Below are positions 20,843-26,590 of a DNA stretch of 26,590 bases, piece after piece. Numbering within the stretch: the first letter of the stretch is position 1; each line of letters opens with the position of its first letter. The DNA lies in contig CAYUVY010000011.1 in the NCBI GenBank assembly GCA_964448465.1, positions 1 to 26,590 on the forward strand. The letters are read 5' to 3'. The notes below the pieces were generated by a model. The model was not told the DNA's origin, did not search any database, and saw only the letters and a program-made list of their open reading frames with translations. The stretch is from CAYTYZ01 sp964448465 (GTDB lineage Bacteria > Patescibacteriota > Microgenomatia > UBA12405). The position numbers and the translations under genes were made by a program.

Positions 20843-20854
20843 ATTATAGTCTAG
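20843..20854 (-). promoter_or_regulatory. extended -10 for the CAP-domain gene
   Basis: CTAGACTATAAT on the minus strand ends 9 nt before the ATG at 20833, so the leader would be only a few nucleotides. It is identical to the 12-mer before the nuclease gene. Confidence 0.5.
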
Positions 20855-20899
20855 GTGAAACTGGCCTAGTTTGGTAAAATTGAGAATTAGAAGTTTAGA

Positions 20900-20905
20900 T
20901 ATAAA
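20900..20905 (+). promoter_or_regulatory. -10 box of leaderless promoter for the membrane protein at 20911
   Basis: TATAAA lies exactly 5 nt before the ATG at 20911, with no Shine-Dalgarno site. Confidence 0.45.
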
Positions 20906-20910
20906 AATAC

Positions 20911-21558
20911 ATGGCGGCGAAGTTTGATTCAAGTGTAGTAATTAGAGAGTCTTGGGAATTGACCAAGAAAAATGTACCATTTTTGATTAAACTAGTGGTG
21001 TTTGGAATTGGGGTAGGAATTGTGACTAGACTGCTGACAAAATTGGCGAACTTTAGTGAAGAGAGTATTTTGCCAATATCATTGATAAATATGGTAATAA
21101 ATGCAGGCTTTAGTTTGGGGGTTATTAAGGCTTTTTTGAAGGTGGTAGATGGTAAAGAAGTATCAATGAAGGAACTATATTGGTTTGGAGCGAGAACTAT
21201 GGTGATAGTTTGGGTGGCCTCACTACTTTATGGATTGTTGGTAACTTTGGGGCTAGTCTTACTCCTTGTTCCCGGTATTATCTGGTCTTTGCAGTACGGT
21301 CAATTTACAACAATCATTGTTGATAAAAAAATGGGACCGCTGGCTGCTTTAAAATACAGTAAAAAAATTACCAGGAGAAGTTTGATGGAAATTGGAATTT
21401 TGGGACTAAAATTGTTGGGCTTAAATATCTTGGGAGCATTAATATTGGGAGTTGGACTGTTGGCAACTATACCAGTAAGTATGTTTGCGGGGTATGTGGT
21501 GTATAGAAAACTATCAAATGAGCTAGAGACGCCGGCTGTCGTAAGCCCAGTGCAGTAG
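20911..21558 (+). CDS. integral membrane protein, DUF975-like
   Basis: This 215-residue protein has about five to six hydrophobic segments. The pattern RESWELTKKNVPFLIKL at the N-terminus and VLLLVPGIIWSLQYGQFTTIIVDKKMGPLAALKYSKKITR (about residues 113-152) resembles DUF975 and glycerophosphodiesterase membrane-domain proteins. In those the conserved P-G-I-x-x-x-x-x-Y loop is followed by a K-x-S-x-x-x-x-x-G-type helix. No enzymatic motif is visible and the function is unknown. Its 3' end overlaps the convergent Trp-rich protein gene by 36 bp. Confidence 0.7.
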   Translation: MAAKFDSSVVIRESWELTKKNVPFLIKLVVFGIGVGIVTRLLTKLANFSEESILPISLINMVINAGFSLGVIKAFLKVVDGKEVSMKELYWFGARTMVIVWVASLLYGLLVTLGLVLLLVPGIIWSLQYGQFTTIIVDKKMGPLAALKYSKKITRRSLMEIGILGLKLLGLNILGALILGVGLLATIPVSMFAGYVVYRKLSNELETPAVVSPVQ

Positions 21559-22035
21559 GGCTTGGCGTTGGCGTGGACGACAAGTTAAATCACCAGGAGC
21601 ACAATTAGCCTTAATTTGACCCAAGTGCCGTGCCATGGCCCGCCAGCGACCAATTTGACGCTGATCCTCCCCATCCTCTAGCCGACGACCATAGTAATAG
21701 CGACAATACCACTGAAACCAACCCCTGGGGTCTACCGGGTTAATCCAACCCTTTTGGCGCCAAACGAACAGAGGTTGGCTGGCATTAACTTGAAAATAAT
21801 TTAACTTGGGATCATGAAACTCGGAGCAAAGCTTGGCTTCTTTATACCAACTAGCAGGAAACTCGGCACGACAATCGGTCATGTATTTGCCACCGAAGAC
21901 ACCCAGGGCTAAAAGTTCTGGTGGAGTTAGCTCGGGCTTAAATTTTGGATCGAAGTTTTTGCCCATAGGTTCCTGTAAAAAATAGGTGTAGTTGGACTGC
22001 ATTTTGTCGTGAACAACAATTTTTTTGGCAGACAT
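21523..22035 (-). CDS. conserved Trp/Tyr-rich protein of unknown function
   Basis: This protein of about 170 residues is rich in Trp, Tyr, Arg and Pro. Striking blocks are KFKPELTPPELLALGVFGGKY, ASQPLFVWRQKGWI, DPRGWFQWYCRYYYGRR, and RPRQRQALLHWAYDSR at the C-terminus. From memory, closely similar blocks occur in uncharacterised fungal, plant and bacterial proteins. No enzyme family can be named. The high conservation of aromatic and Arg residues suggests a ligand- or nucleic-acid-binding surface. The ATG at 22035 is chosen over 22092, since the upstream stretch is the end of the DUF1295 gene in another frame and this ATG lies 1 nt after that gene's stop. It is the last gene of the seven-gene minus-strand run. 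Confidence 0.75.
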   Translation of the reverse strand: MSAKKIVVHDKMQSNYTYFLQEPMGKNFDPKFKPELTPPELLALGVFGGKYMTDCRAEFPASWYKEAKLCSEFHDPKLNYFQVNASQPLFVWRQKGWINPVDPRGWFQWYCRYYYGRRLEDGEDQRQIGRWRAMARHLGQIKANCAPGDLTCRPRQRQALLHWAYDSRRL

Positions 22036-22036
22036 G

Positions 22037-22636
22037 TTATTTTCGGGGAGGTAGAGGAAAAAAGACACTGGTGGATTTTTTGTATTCTTCATATTCTGGT
22101 CGCCCTTGATATTTTTTTTCTAAAAGGGGTATGCCGGAAACAAAGAGAATGAGGGTGGAAATGGTCAGTGGGCCCAAGATGGAAAACAGGTTGCTGGTTT
22201 GAGAAAAAGAAATCAAAAANNNNNNNNNNNNNNNNNNNNNNNNNNNNNNNNNNNNNNNNNNNNNNNNNNNNNNNNNNNNNNNNNNNNNNNNNNNNNNNNN
22301 NNNNNNNNNNNNNNNNNNNACTTGTAAATAACTTTGCAGATAAAAATGTTTCCATTCTTTTCTCCAGGTGGCGTAGCGAGAATCTTCGGGTTTGCCATGG
22401 TTGCGGCGATAAATATGGAGAGATAGGCGCAGGCCCCAAATGGTGACCAGAAGACAGACTAAAGAAGAGATAGGTTTGGGAGAGCCAAGAAATAAGGAAA
22501 ACCAAGACATGAAAACAAAGCCCAGACCCCAAGCTACATCGGCCAGGTCGTTGCGCTTTTTGAGAATACTGATGACAAACCAGAGAGTCATGTAAGAAAA
22601 TAAGGCCAGGGCTAGGGTAAGAAAATAGGTTACCAT
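22037..22636 (-). CDS. DUF1295-like membrane protein (steroid-reductase/ICMT-like fold), interrupted by assembly gap
   Basis: The N-terminal 105 residues contain RNDLADVAWGLGFVFMSW and KPEDSRYATWRKEW. The C-terminal 60 contain SGIPLLEKKYQGRPEYEEYKKSTSVFFPLPPRK. Both ends match the DUF1295 family (D-x-A-W-G-x-G at the start, E-x-x-x-x-x-R-x-x-Y-x-x-Y and F-P-x-P-P at the end). DUF1295 proteins are polytopic and related to 5-alpha-reductase and isoprenylcysteine methyltransferases; the substrate is unknown. The family is about 250-270 residues, and the middle, including the usual RHPNY-type motif, lies in the 100-N gap. The true gap is therefore likely nearer 250-300 bp. It overlaps the DUF2177 gene by 7 bp; the two families are often neighbours. 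Confidence 0.8.
   Translation of the reverse strand: MVTYFLTLALALFSYMTLWFVISILKKRNDLADVAWGLGFVFMSWFSLFLGSPKPISSLVCLLVTIWGLRLSLHIYRRNHGKPEDSRYATWRKEWKHFYLQSYLQXXXXXXXXXXXXXXXXXXXXXXXXXXXXXXXXXXFLISFSQTSNLFSILGPLTISTLILFVSGIPLLEKKYQGRPEYEEYKKSTSVFFPLPPRK
22220..22319. other. assembly gap (100 N) inside the DUF1295 gene
   Basis: This is a fixed-size placeholder of 100 N. Matching ends of one protein family lie on both sides, so a single gene spans it, but the number of missing bases is unknown. Confidence 0.9.
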
Positions 22637-23028
22637 CCGAGTTTTTTGGCAGCTAGATAAGTTAGGGAAGAAACTAGGGCAGAAAGAGTGGAGCCCCAGA
22701 TAAGATCGATAACGGTGACTAGAATTGGCCAGGACTTGAGAGTGGCAAGATTAGTTAGATCATAAGTGGCATAAGTAATTAGGCCAAAGAAAGCTCCAAC
22801 TAGGGCAACCTGAAGAACTGATTTTTGCGCCAGATTGGGAGAAATAACAAAAAAGACTAAACCAGCAATAAAGAGCAGATAAAAAAGGAGAGCGGCGCCC
22901 CAATTGGGAGTAGTTTTCATGATAAAACCAATTTGAGAGGCATAAAACTTTTGGGCAATGAGCACTAACCAAACCATGTCGATGGCAAAGAAAATTGGTA
23001 GGGCAAGAAAATATAGTTTGGTAAACAT
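22630..23028 (-). CDS. DUF2177 family membrane protein
   Basis: This 132-residue protein has four membrane helices and is recognisable as DUF2177: FFAIDMVWLVLIAQKFY at the start (D-x-x-W), GFIMKTTPNWGAALLFYLLF, GAFFGLITYATYDLTNLATLKSWP (the Y-A-x-Y-D-L-T-N-x-A signature) and VTVIDLIWGSTLSAL. The function of the family is unknown. The ATG at 23028 is chosen over 23091. The first 21 residues of the longer form (Pro-rich, hydrophilic) come from reading the cupin gene in another frame, and 23028 lies 1 nt after the cupin stop. Its neighbour is DUF1295. Confidence 0.9.
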   Translation of the reverse strand: MFTKLYFLALPIFFAIDMVWLVLIAQKFYASQIGFIMKTTPNWGAALLFYLLFIAGLVFFVISPNLAQKSVLQVALVGAFFGLITYATYDLTNLATLKSWPILVTVIDLIWGSTLSALVSSLTYLAAKKLGW

Positions 23029-23029
23029 A

Positions 23030-23431
23030 TTATTCGGTGGTATGACCATCAAAATCAACGCCGCTGGCTTCGGCCTCGGCCTTGGTGGCACGAACTAGAC
23101 CGTCTTGGTGGTGAGGTGGAGCATAGATGGTGTAAAGCTTTAAAGGCTCGGTGGTAGAAGTGTTGATAACATTATGTTGGCTGCCGGCTGGAACAATAAT
23201 ACTGTGACCGTCGGAGACTTCGTAGGTTGTTTGGTCGATGACCACTCGGCCTTGGCCTTTTTCAAAACGGAAAAATTGGTCGCCATCGGCGTGCACTTCG
23301 GAGCCAATTTCTTCTCCTGGGGCTAGAGACATTAAAACCAACTGACAATGGGCCGCGGTATAAAGTACCTGGCGGTAGTTGGTATTGGCGAGGGTTAACT
23401 GTTCGAGGTTGGTGTGGTGTCCGGTTTTCAT
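23030..23431 (-). CDS. cupin domain protein
   Basis: This 133-residue single-domain cupin carries motif 1 as GSEVHADGDQFFRFEKGQG (His47, Asp51, Glu57) and motif 2 as DGHSIIVPAGSQHNVIN (His86). The full metal-binding set is therefore plausible. Small cupins of this type may be isomerases, dioxygenases or sensors; the substrate is not predictable. It lies between uppP (10 nt upstream) and the DUF2177 gene (1 nt downstream). Confidence 0.88.
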   Translation of the reverse strand: MKTGHHTNLEQLTLANTNYRQVLYTAAHCQLVLMSLAPGEEIGSEVHADGDQFFRFEKGQGRVVIDQTTYEVSDGHSIIVPAGSQHNVINTSTTEPLKLYTIYAPPHHQDGLVRATKAEAEASGVDFDGHTTE

Positions 23432-23441
23432 ATACTCAAGT

Positions 23442-24206
23442 CTACACCTTGGGCAAAAGGATTGCCGAGAGAATCAAAATTAAACCTAAGATTAAACGAT
23501 AAATGCCCCACAACTTTAGGCCATGGGTACGGTTAAAGTTCATAAACCAGCGAACGACAAACAAGGCTGAAACAAAGGCGGCAAGAAAGCCAAAAAATAA
23601 TAACATAAGATTGTTGGCTTGAAGTAAACTTCGACTTTGCCATAAATCCAAGGACCCGGCAGCTAAAAGAACTGGAATGGCTAGTAAAAAAGAATACTGC
23701 GCGCTCTGCTTGAGATTAAAACCAAGTATAGCCATGGCAATTAAAACGCTACCGGATCGAGAAACTCCAGGAATAACGGCAAAAGCCTGAATTAAGCCAA
23801 TAATTAGCGCCTGTTTTATAGAGATTGGCTTATCGGGAGACTGTTTATGTTGAATTAGAAGAAAAATTAGACCAACGGCAAGAAAGACAAAATATTGTAA
23901 AAATTCGGCTTGAAAAAAAGTATTTTTAATAACATGGCGCAGAGCAAAAGCAATAAGGGCGGTGGGAAGAAAAGAAAAAAACAGATTAACTAACAAAGCT
24001 TTGTCAGTAGTTAGGCGCTTAAAAAATAAGATAAATACGGCCAAGATGGCACCAGACTGAATAAAAACTTCAAAAAGTTTTTGAAAGTCGGTTGCGGGTA
24101 AACCCAGTAATCTACTGGTGAGAATCAAATGAAAAGTGGAAGAAATGGGGAGAAATTCGGTGAGGCCTTCGACAAGGCCAAGAAGGATGGAATGGAAAAT
24201 GGTCAT
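23442..24206 (-). CDS. uppP: undecaprenyl-diphosphatase (BacA/UppP)
   Basis: This 254-residue polytopic membrane protein has the two family signatures EGLTEFLPISSTFHLIL (residues 13-29, Glu13 and Glu17) and PGVSRSGSVL (146-155, Ser and Arg of the active site). UppP removes one phosphate from undecaprenyl diphosphate and so recycles the lipid carrier used for peptidoglycan and surface polysaccharides. Phe25 replaces the usual Gly in the first motif. It lies 6 bp after the unknown gene 24213. A CATAAT box 5 nt before its ATG overlaps that gene's end. Confidence 0.96.
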   Translation of the reverse strand: MTIFHSILLGLVEGLTEFLPISSTFHLILTSRLLGLPATDFQKLFEVFIQSGAILAVFILFFKRLTTDKALLVNLFFSFLPTALIAFALRHVIKNTFFQAEFLQYFVFLAVGLIFLLIQHKQSPDKPISIKQALIIGLIQAFAVIPGVSRSGSVLIAMAILGFNLKQSAQYSFLLAIPVLLAAGSLDLWQSRSLLQANNLMLLFFGFLAAFVSALFVVRWFMNFNRTHGLKLWGIYRLILGLILILSAILLPKV

Positions 24207-24211
24207 TAGTT

Positions 24212-24217
24212 ATTATG
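24212..24217 (-). promoter_or_regulatory. possible -10 box for uppP
   Basis: CATAAT on the minus strand lies exactly 5 nt before the ATG at 24206 and overlaps the stop codon of the upstream gene. It is compatible with an internal leaderless promoter, though coincidence is possible. Confidence 0.3.
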
Positions 24218-24860
24218 CCCTAATTTGAAGAGGTTTGAGACTGGCAAGTGTAGATAAAGTTTTATCTCTGAGTTCAAAAAAATATGGGAGTGGACAGTTT
24301 CTACTTTTATATCCACTGTTTCGATGTGAGATACCTTCGGTGTTTAGTTGTCGGAGAACGATATCTGGGACCGGGTGGTCGCAAGTGTGAAGCGTGGAGT
24401 GTATTTGCGAATCCCAAGGGCTGGGCCACCTAAAACTTTGACCATCGTGCAATAACCCTACCGCTAATAGGAGTTGAATATATGCGTCTGCGACCAATTC
24501 TTCTGGTTGACGTTGGCCGTTTAGAACAATCATGGGTTTAGGCGCTTGAAAATCCATCTTTCTGGGGTCTGGGATAACAATACGGGTTCTGACAAACTCT
24601 GCAGCGCTCTTGTCACTGGACTTGCTTTGGACAAATAGTGTTTGGCTACCCTCGCCCCTGGAAACTATGGGGGTAAGGGGGTGATCTGGGTCGAATTCTA
24701 TAAAAAGATCTACACCATGTGAATCAAGCGGACTGTTGGTGGCAACAATCTGGAGGATGTTGCTAATTAGGCATGGAAAAAGAGCGTGGTCCTCGAGGAC
24801 TGCTTGGATGTTGTGGACAGACTGAAAACACCTTTCGTCCGAAAGTTGATCTACAGCCAT
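24213..24860 (-). CDS. protein of unknown function linked to the nucleotidyltransferase-like gene
   Basis: This 215-residue soluble protein has no family recognised. Visible features are DSHGVDLFIEFDPDHPLTP, VRTRIVIPDPRKMDF, then PKPMIVLNGQRQPEELVADAYIQLLLAVGLLHDG, and a C-terminal half with scattered Cys and His (HTCDHPVPD, RNCPLPYF). There is no signal peptide or membrane segment. It lies 19 nt downstream of the nucleotidyltransferase-like gene on the same strand and 6 bp before uppP, so joint expression with the former is likely. A TATCAT box 6 nt before its ATG is a possible own promoter. Confidence 0.65.
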   Translation of the reverse strand: MAVDQLSDERCFQSVHNIQAVLEDHALFPCLISNILQIVATNSPLDSHGVDLFIEFDPDHPLTPIVSRGEGSQTLFVQSKSSDKSAAEFVRTRIVIPDPRKMDFQAPKPMIVLNGQRQPEELVADAYIQLLLAVGLLHDGQSFRWPSPWDSQIHSTLHTCDHPVPDIVLRQLNTEGISHRNSGYKSRNCPLPYFFELRDKTLSTLASLKPLQIRA

Positions 24861-24879
24861 TGAGATATGATATTCCGGA

Positions 24880-26280
24880 CTAGGGTTTTTGGATAGAGTG
24901 CAAATAATCTTCGGTTCGCCGTTGACAGCGGGACAAGAAGCCTGGCCAGTTATCTAGAAAATGCCGATAGGCGGGTGGATTTATCTGGTAATCGTCAAGG
25001 TGAACTTCGAAGGGTACGGTGTCCCCGGGAGTACGCCGAAAATCTGCATCGGAAGGAATAGACAGTTCTTCGCGATATTTTCTTCGGATTTGAGCACTAA
25101 GTTTTTTGGATAACCACCTGGCCACACCAACCTCGTCTAGGGGTTTACCGGCAAAATTATAGTAAGAGTGCTCCGTGTGAACTCTGTCTAGAACATCATA
25201 AATATTTACAGAGTCTGGGGGTACTTGCCCTATTTTTTTAGCAAGTTCATAGAGTCGATTGGCAAGGACAGGGAAAGTAGGCTTACCGGAAAATCGTTTG
25301 GCTAATATTAGCCAATAGACTCCCAGATCAACTTGGGTATTAAGTGGGGTTAAATCGAAGGATCTGGCCTTACCTTCGGCTACAGTTTTTAAATATCTCA
25401 TCAACCCTCTGTTTTTATAGAGAACTGTACCTTGATAGACAAATTTTTCGGAGCCATAAATACCTCTTTTGGCAGAAATTATTTGAATTTTGCCAGTTTC
25501 TGCAGACTGTTTGGCATCATCAGAATAAAAGAGTTCATCTTTGCCAACAAACGCGCAATTTAAGGTTAAATCCCGATTACTAAATAGAGTAGGAATATCC
25601 AACTCGTGTACTCTTTCAATGCCGTCTGGATCAGCATTTAATTTTTTTGCCTCGGCTAAATTATCTTCGGTATCGAGGATAATATAGTCCATGTCGTTTG
25701 GTGGAAATTCGGGCTCTGCAATGGAGGAGCTGCCATATAAGACTTTAAGAATAGTGCGACCTAGTCCGCCTTTGTGAAGAACCCCTTCGGTTTGTGGAAG
25801 CGGATAGTCAAACCAGGTACTTTTGTTGATGGAATAGATGGTAAGATAGCGCCTGGAAGTTCCGTCGGCATCGGTTTTAGTAGTAAAGGAAAACCTGTTG
25901 GACATTTTTGGTAGTTGTTCTAGGGGTATGTGTCGTACTGGTATGGGCTCTCCTTCGATTGTTTCGTTTGATTGGAGTTGATCAGAAATTCGATGAAGAA
26001 TTTGTACTGCCTGCTGGGCAGGAGTCTGTGAAACCTGTTCTCGGGAGGCTTCTTGTAAGGTCTGTAAAACTTCTGAAGCGTATTTTTGGACAAACTGGCT
26101 GCTTTCTGGTGGAAGTTGGCTAGGCCTACGAAGCAGCGCTAAAGTAGAACGAGCGGTAGTAAACCACCAAGTTTCTACGGGTCCTTTGGTTATTCTATCG
26201 GTAATCTCCGTCAATTTGTCTCTAAATGGATCATAGAGTCTAGCACGTTTCTCAAGTCGTTCGGCCAGGGGGGTGATCAT
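24880..26280 (-). CDS. poly(A) polymerase/CCA-adding-like nucleotidyltransferase with long N-terminal extension
   Basis: This is a 466-residue soluble protein. Residues 1-165 are mostly helical and unrecognised. From 170 the sequence follows the head domain of class II CCA-adding/poly(A) polymerases: HKGGLGRTILKVLYGSSS (Gly171-Gly172, Arg175, compare GGxVRDLLLG), PPNDMDYIIL (Asp196 and Asp198, the metal pair), SNRDLTLNCAFV (Arg236, Asp237, Thr239, Asn241, compare RRDFTINALAY), then VLYKNRGLMRYLKTVAEGK (compare the neck helix EDPxRxLRAxRFAAxLG). The catalytic acidic residues appear intact, so nucleotide transfer is plausible, but target and nucleotide are unknown. The loop between the GG motif and DxD is longer than in true CCA enzymes, and no HD domain is seen. 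It is the first gene of the minus-strand run, with TATAAT 4 nt before its ATG. Confidence 0.7.
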   Translation of the reverse strand: MITPLAERLEKRARLYDPFRDKLTEITDRITKGPVETWWFTTARSTLALLRRPSQLPPESSQFVQKYASEVLQTLQEASREQVSQTPAQQAVQILHRISDQLQSNETIEGEPIPVRHIPLEQLPKMSNRFSFTTKTDADGTSRRYLTIYSINKSTWFDYPLPQTEGVLHKGGLGRTILKVLYGSSSIAEPEFPPNDMDYIILDTEDNLAEAKKLNADPDGIERVHELDIPTLFSNRDLTLNCAFVGKDELFYSDDAKQSAETGKIQIISAKRGIYGSEKFVYQGTVLYKNRGLMRYLKTVAEGKARSFDLTPLNTQVDLGVYWLILAKRFSGKPTFPVLANRLYELAKKIGQVPPDSVNIYDVLDRVHTEHSYYNFAGKPLDEVGVARWLSKKLSAQIRRKYREELSIPSDADFRRTPGDTVPFEVHLDDYQINPPAYRHFLDNWPGFLSRCQRRTEDYLHSIQKP

Positions 26281-26284
26281 TGAT

Positions 26285-26296
26285 ATTATAGTTTAG
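26285..26296 (-). promoter_or_regulatory. extended -10 promoter for the nucleotidyltransferase-like gene
   Basis: CTAAACTATAAT on the minus strand ends 4 nt before the ATG at 26280. It differs by one base from the 12-mer at the nuclease and CAP genes. Confidence 0.5.
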
Positions 26297-26338
26297 CACG
26301 CGCAAGAACATACCTGGGTTGAACTGTAAGAATATTGT

Positions 26339-26344
26339 TATCAT
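26339..26344 (+). promoter_or_regulatory. -10 box of leaderless promoter for the last gene
   Basis: TATCAT lies exactly 5 nt before the ATG at 26350. It supports that start over the ATG at 26343, which opens only a very short frame. Confidence 0.4.
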
Positions 26345-26349
26345 GGAAT

Positions 26350-26590
26350 ATGGGGAAGAAAATTAAATTAGTTAAATATTTAAAATGGCTGATAGTGATA
26401 CCAGTAGTTGGACTGGGGGTGTGGAGCGTAATTAGCTGGCAGAATTGGCAAAAAGCTAAGTTAAACGAGGCTGCTTTGAACCAACAACTACAAATTAAAA
26501 CTGCAGAAAAGAATGATTTGGAAACGCAAAGACTGGAACTACAGAATCAATATGAGGAATTGGTAAATAGTGATCAAGTGACGATTAATA
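26350..26590 (+). CDS. membrane-anchored coiled-coil protein, 5' part only
   Basis: About 80 residues are visible before the window ends. A basic N-terminus (MGKKIKLVKYLK) is followed by one membrane helix (residues 13-29) and a long heptad-like helix rich in Leu, Gln and Glu (EAALNQQLQIKTAEKNDLETQ). This is the layout of FtsB/DivIC/FtsL-type septum proteins, but many other anchored coiled-coil proteins look the same and no specific motif is seen. It was missed by a closed-frame search because its stop lies outside the window. Confidence 0.6.
   Translation, partial: MGKKIKLVKYLKWLIVIPVVGLGVWSVISWQNWQKAKLNEAALNQQLQIKTAEKNDLETQRLELQNQYEELVNSDQVTIN

Noticed and set aside
22036..22092. Longer N-terminus for the Trp-rich protein starting at 22092
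   Set aside because: The extra 19 residues lie inside the DUF1295 coding end and do not fit a soluble N-terminus. An ATG 1 nt after that gene's stop is the natural coupled start.
23029..23091. Longer DUF2177 protein starting at 23091
   Set aside because: The added Pro/Arg-rich residues come from the cupin gene read in another frame. The membrane protein family begins at the Met at 23028.
1..26590. Insertion sequences, prophage, integron or rRNA
   Set aside because: No transposase, integrase, terminal inverted repeats with target duplication, phage structural genes or rRNA segments were seen on either strand.

Overview
The window looks like part of a small, compact bacterial genome, most likely a Candidate Phyla Radiation (Patescibacteria, Microgenomates-like) lineage. 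This is inferred from gene content and style, not from a marker-gene tree. Genes are short and tightly packed, often overlapping by 4-40 bp. There are several polytopic GT-C glycosyltransferases, small DUF membrane proteins, a dockerin-tagged secreted hydrolase and a SipW/TasA-type surface-fibre cluster. Shine-Dalgarno sites are almost absent. TGA is used as a stop (for example csoR), so the UGA-glycine code of Gracilibacteria/Absconditabacteria does not apply. Two runs of exactly 100 N (2374-2473 and 22220-22319) are scaffold gaps of unknown true size, and both fall inside genes.

Layout. 1-400: tRNA-Cys and a DUF2584-like protein (minus). 599-3069: surface-fibre cluster (plus) with two TasA/CalY-like proteins, a SipW-type signal peptidase cut by the first gap, the C-terminal part of what looks like a third TasA-like protein, and a small signal-peptidase-like protein without catalytic residues. 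3075-5080: groES-groEL (minus), divergent from a divergent enolase (5154) that overlaps a GT-C glycosyltransferase. 7842-8411: a short phosphoglycerate mutase (minus). 8451-10770: an APH-fold kinase and a secreted hydrolase with a C-terminal dockerin (plus). 10778-12897: single-domain MGMT-type protein, GT-C mannosyltransferase, half-size MFS protein (minus). 12970-16754: copper operon csoR-copA-HMA/DsbD-like-cupredoxin behind a 29-bp palindrome (plus). 16774-17643: trhO. 17602-19003: MFS transporter and GIY-YIG protein (minus). 19027-21558: ASCH protein, PD-(D/E)XK nuclease, CAP-domain protein and a membrane protein. 21523-26280: a seven-gene minus-strand run: poly(A)-polymerase/CCA-adding-like nucleotidyltransferase, an unrecognised protein, uppP, cupin, DUF2177, DUF1295 (second gap) and a conserved Trp-rich protein. 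26350-end: start of a membrane-anchored coiled-coil protein.

How it fits together. The copper genes form one regulon: sensor-repressor, exporter, membrane thiol/metal handler and extracytoplasmic copper-binding protein. The 5' cluster exports and processes surface-fibre subunits. Enolase and phosphoglycerate mutase cover two consecutive steps of lower glycolysis. The GT-C enzymes and UppP belong to envelope building on polyprenyl carriers.

The strongest window-wide signal is that a -10 hexamer (TATAAT-like) lies exactly 5 nt before the start codon at eleven genes, which implies widespread leaderless transcription. The best candidates for undescribed biology are the nucleotidyltransferase plus unknown partner (24213-26280) and the TasA/SipW cluster with its signal-peptidase-like pseudoenzyme.
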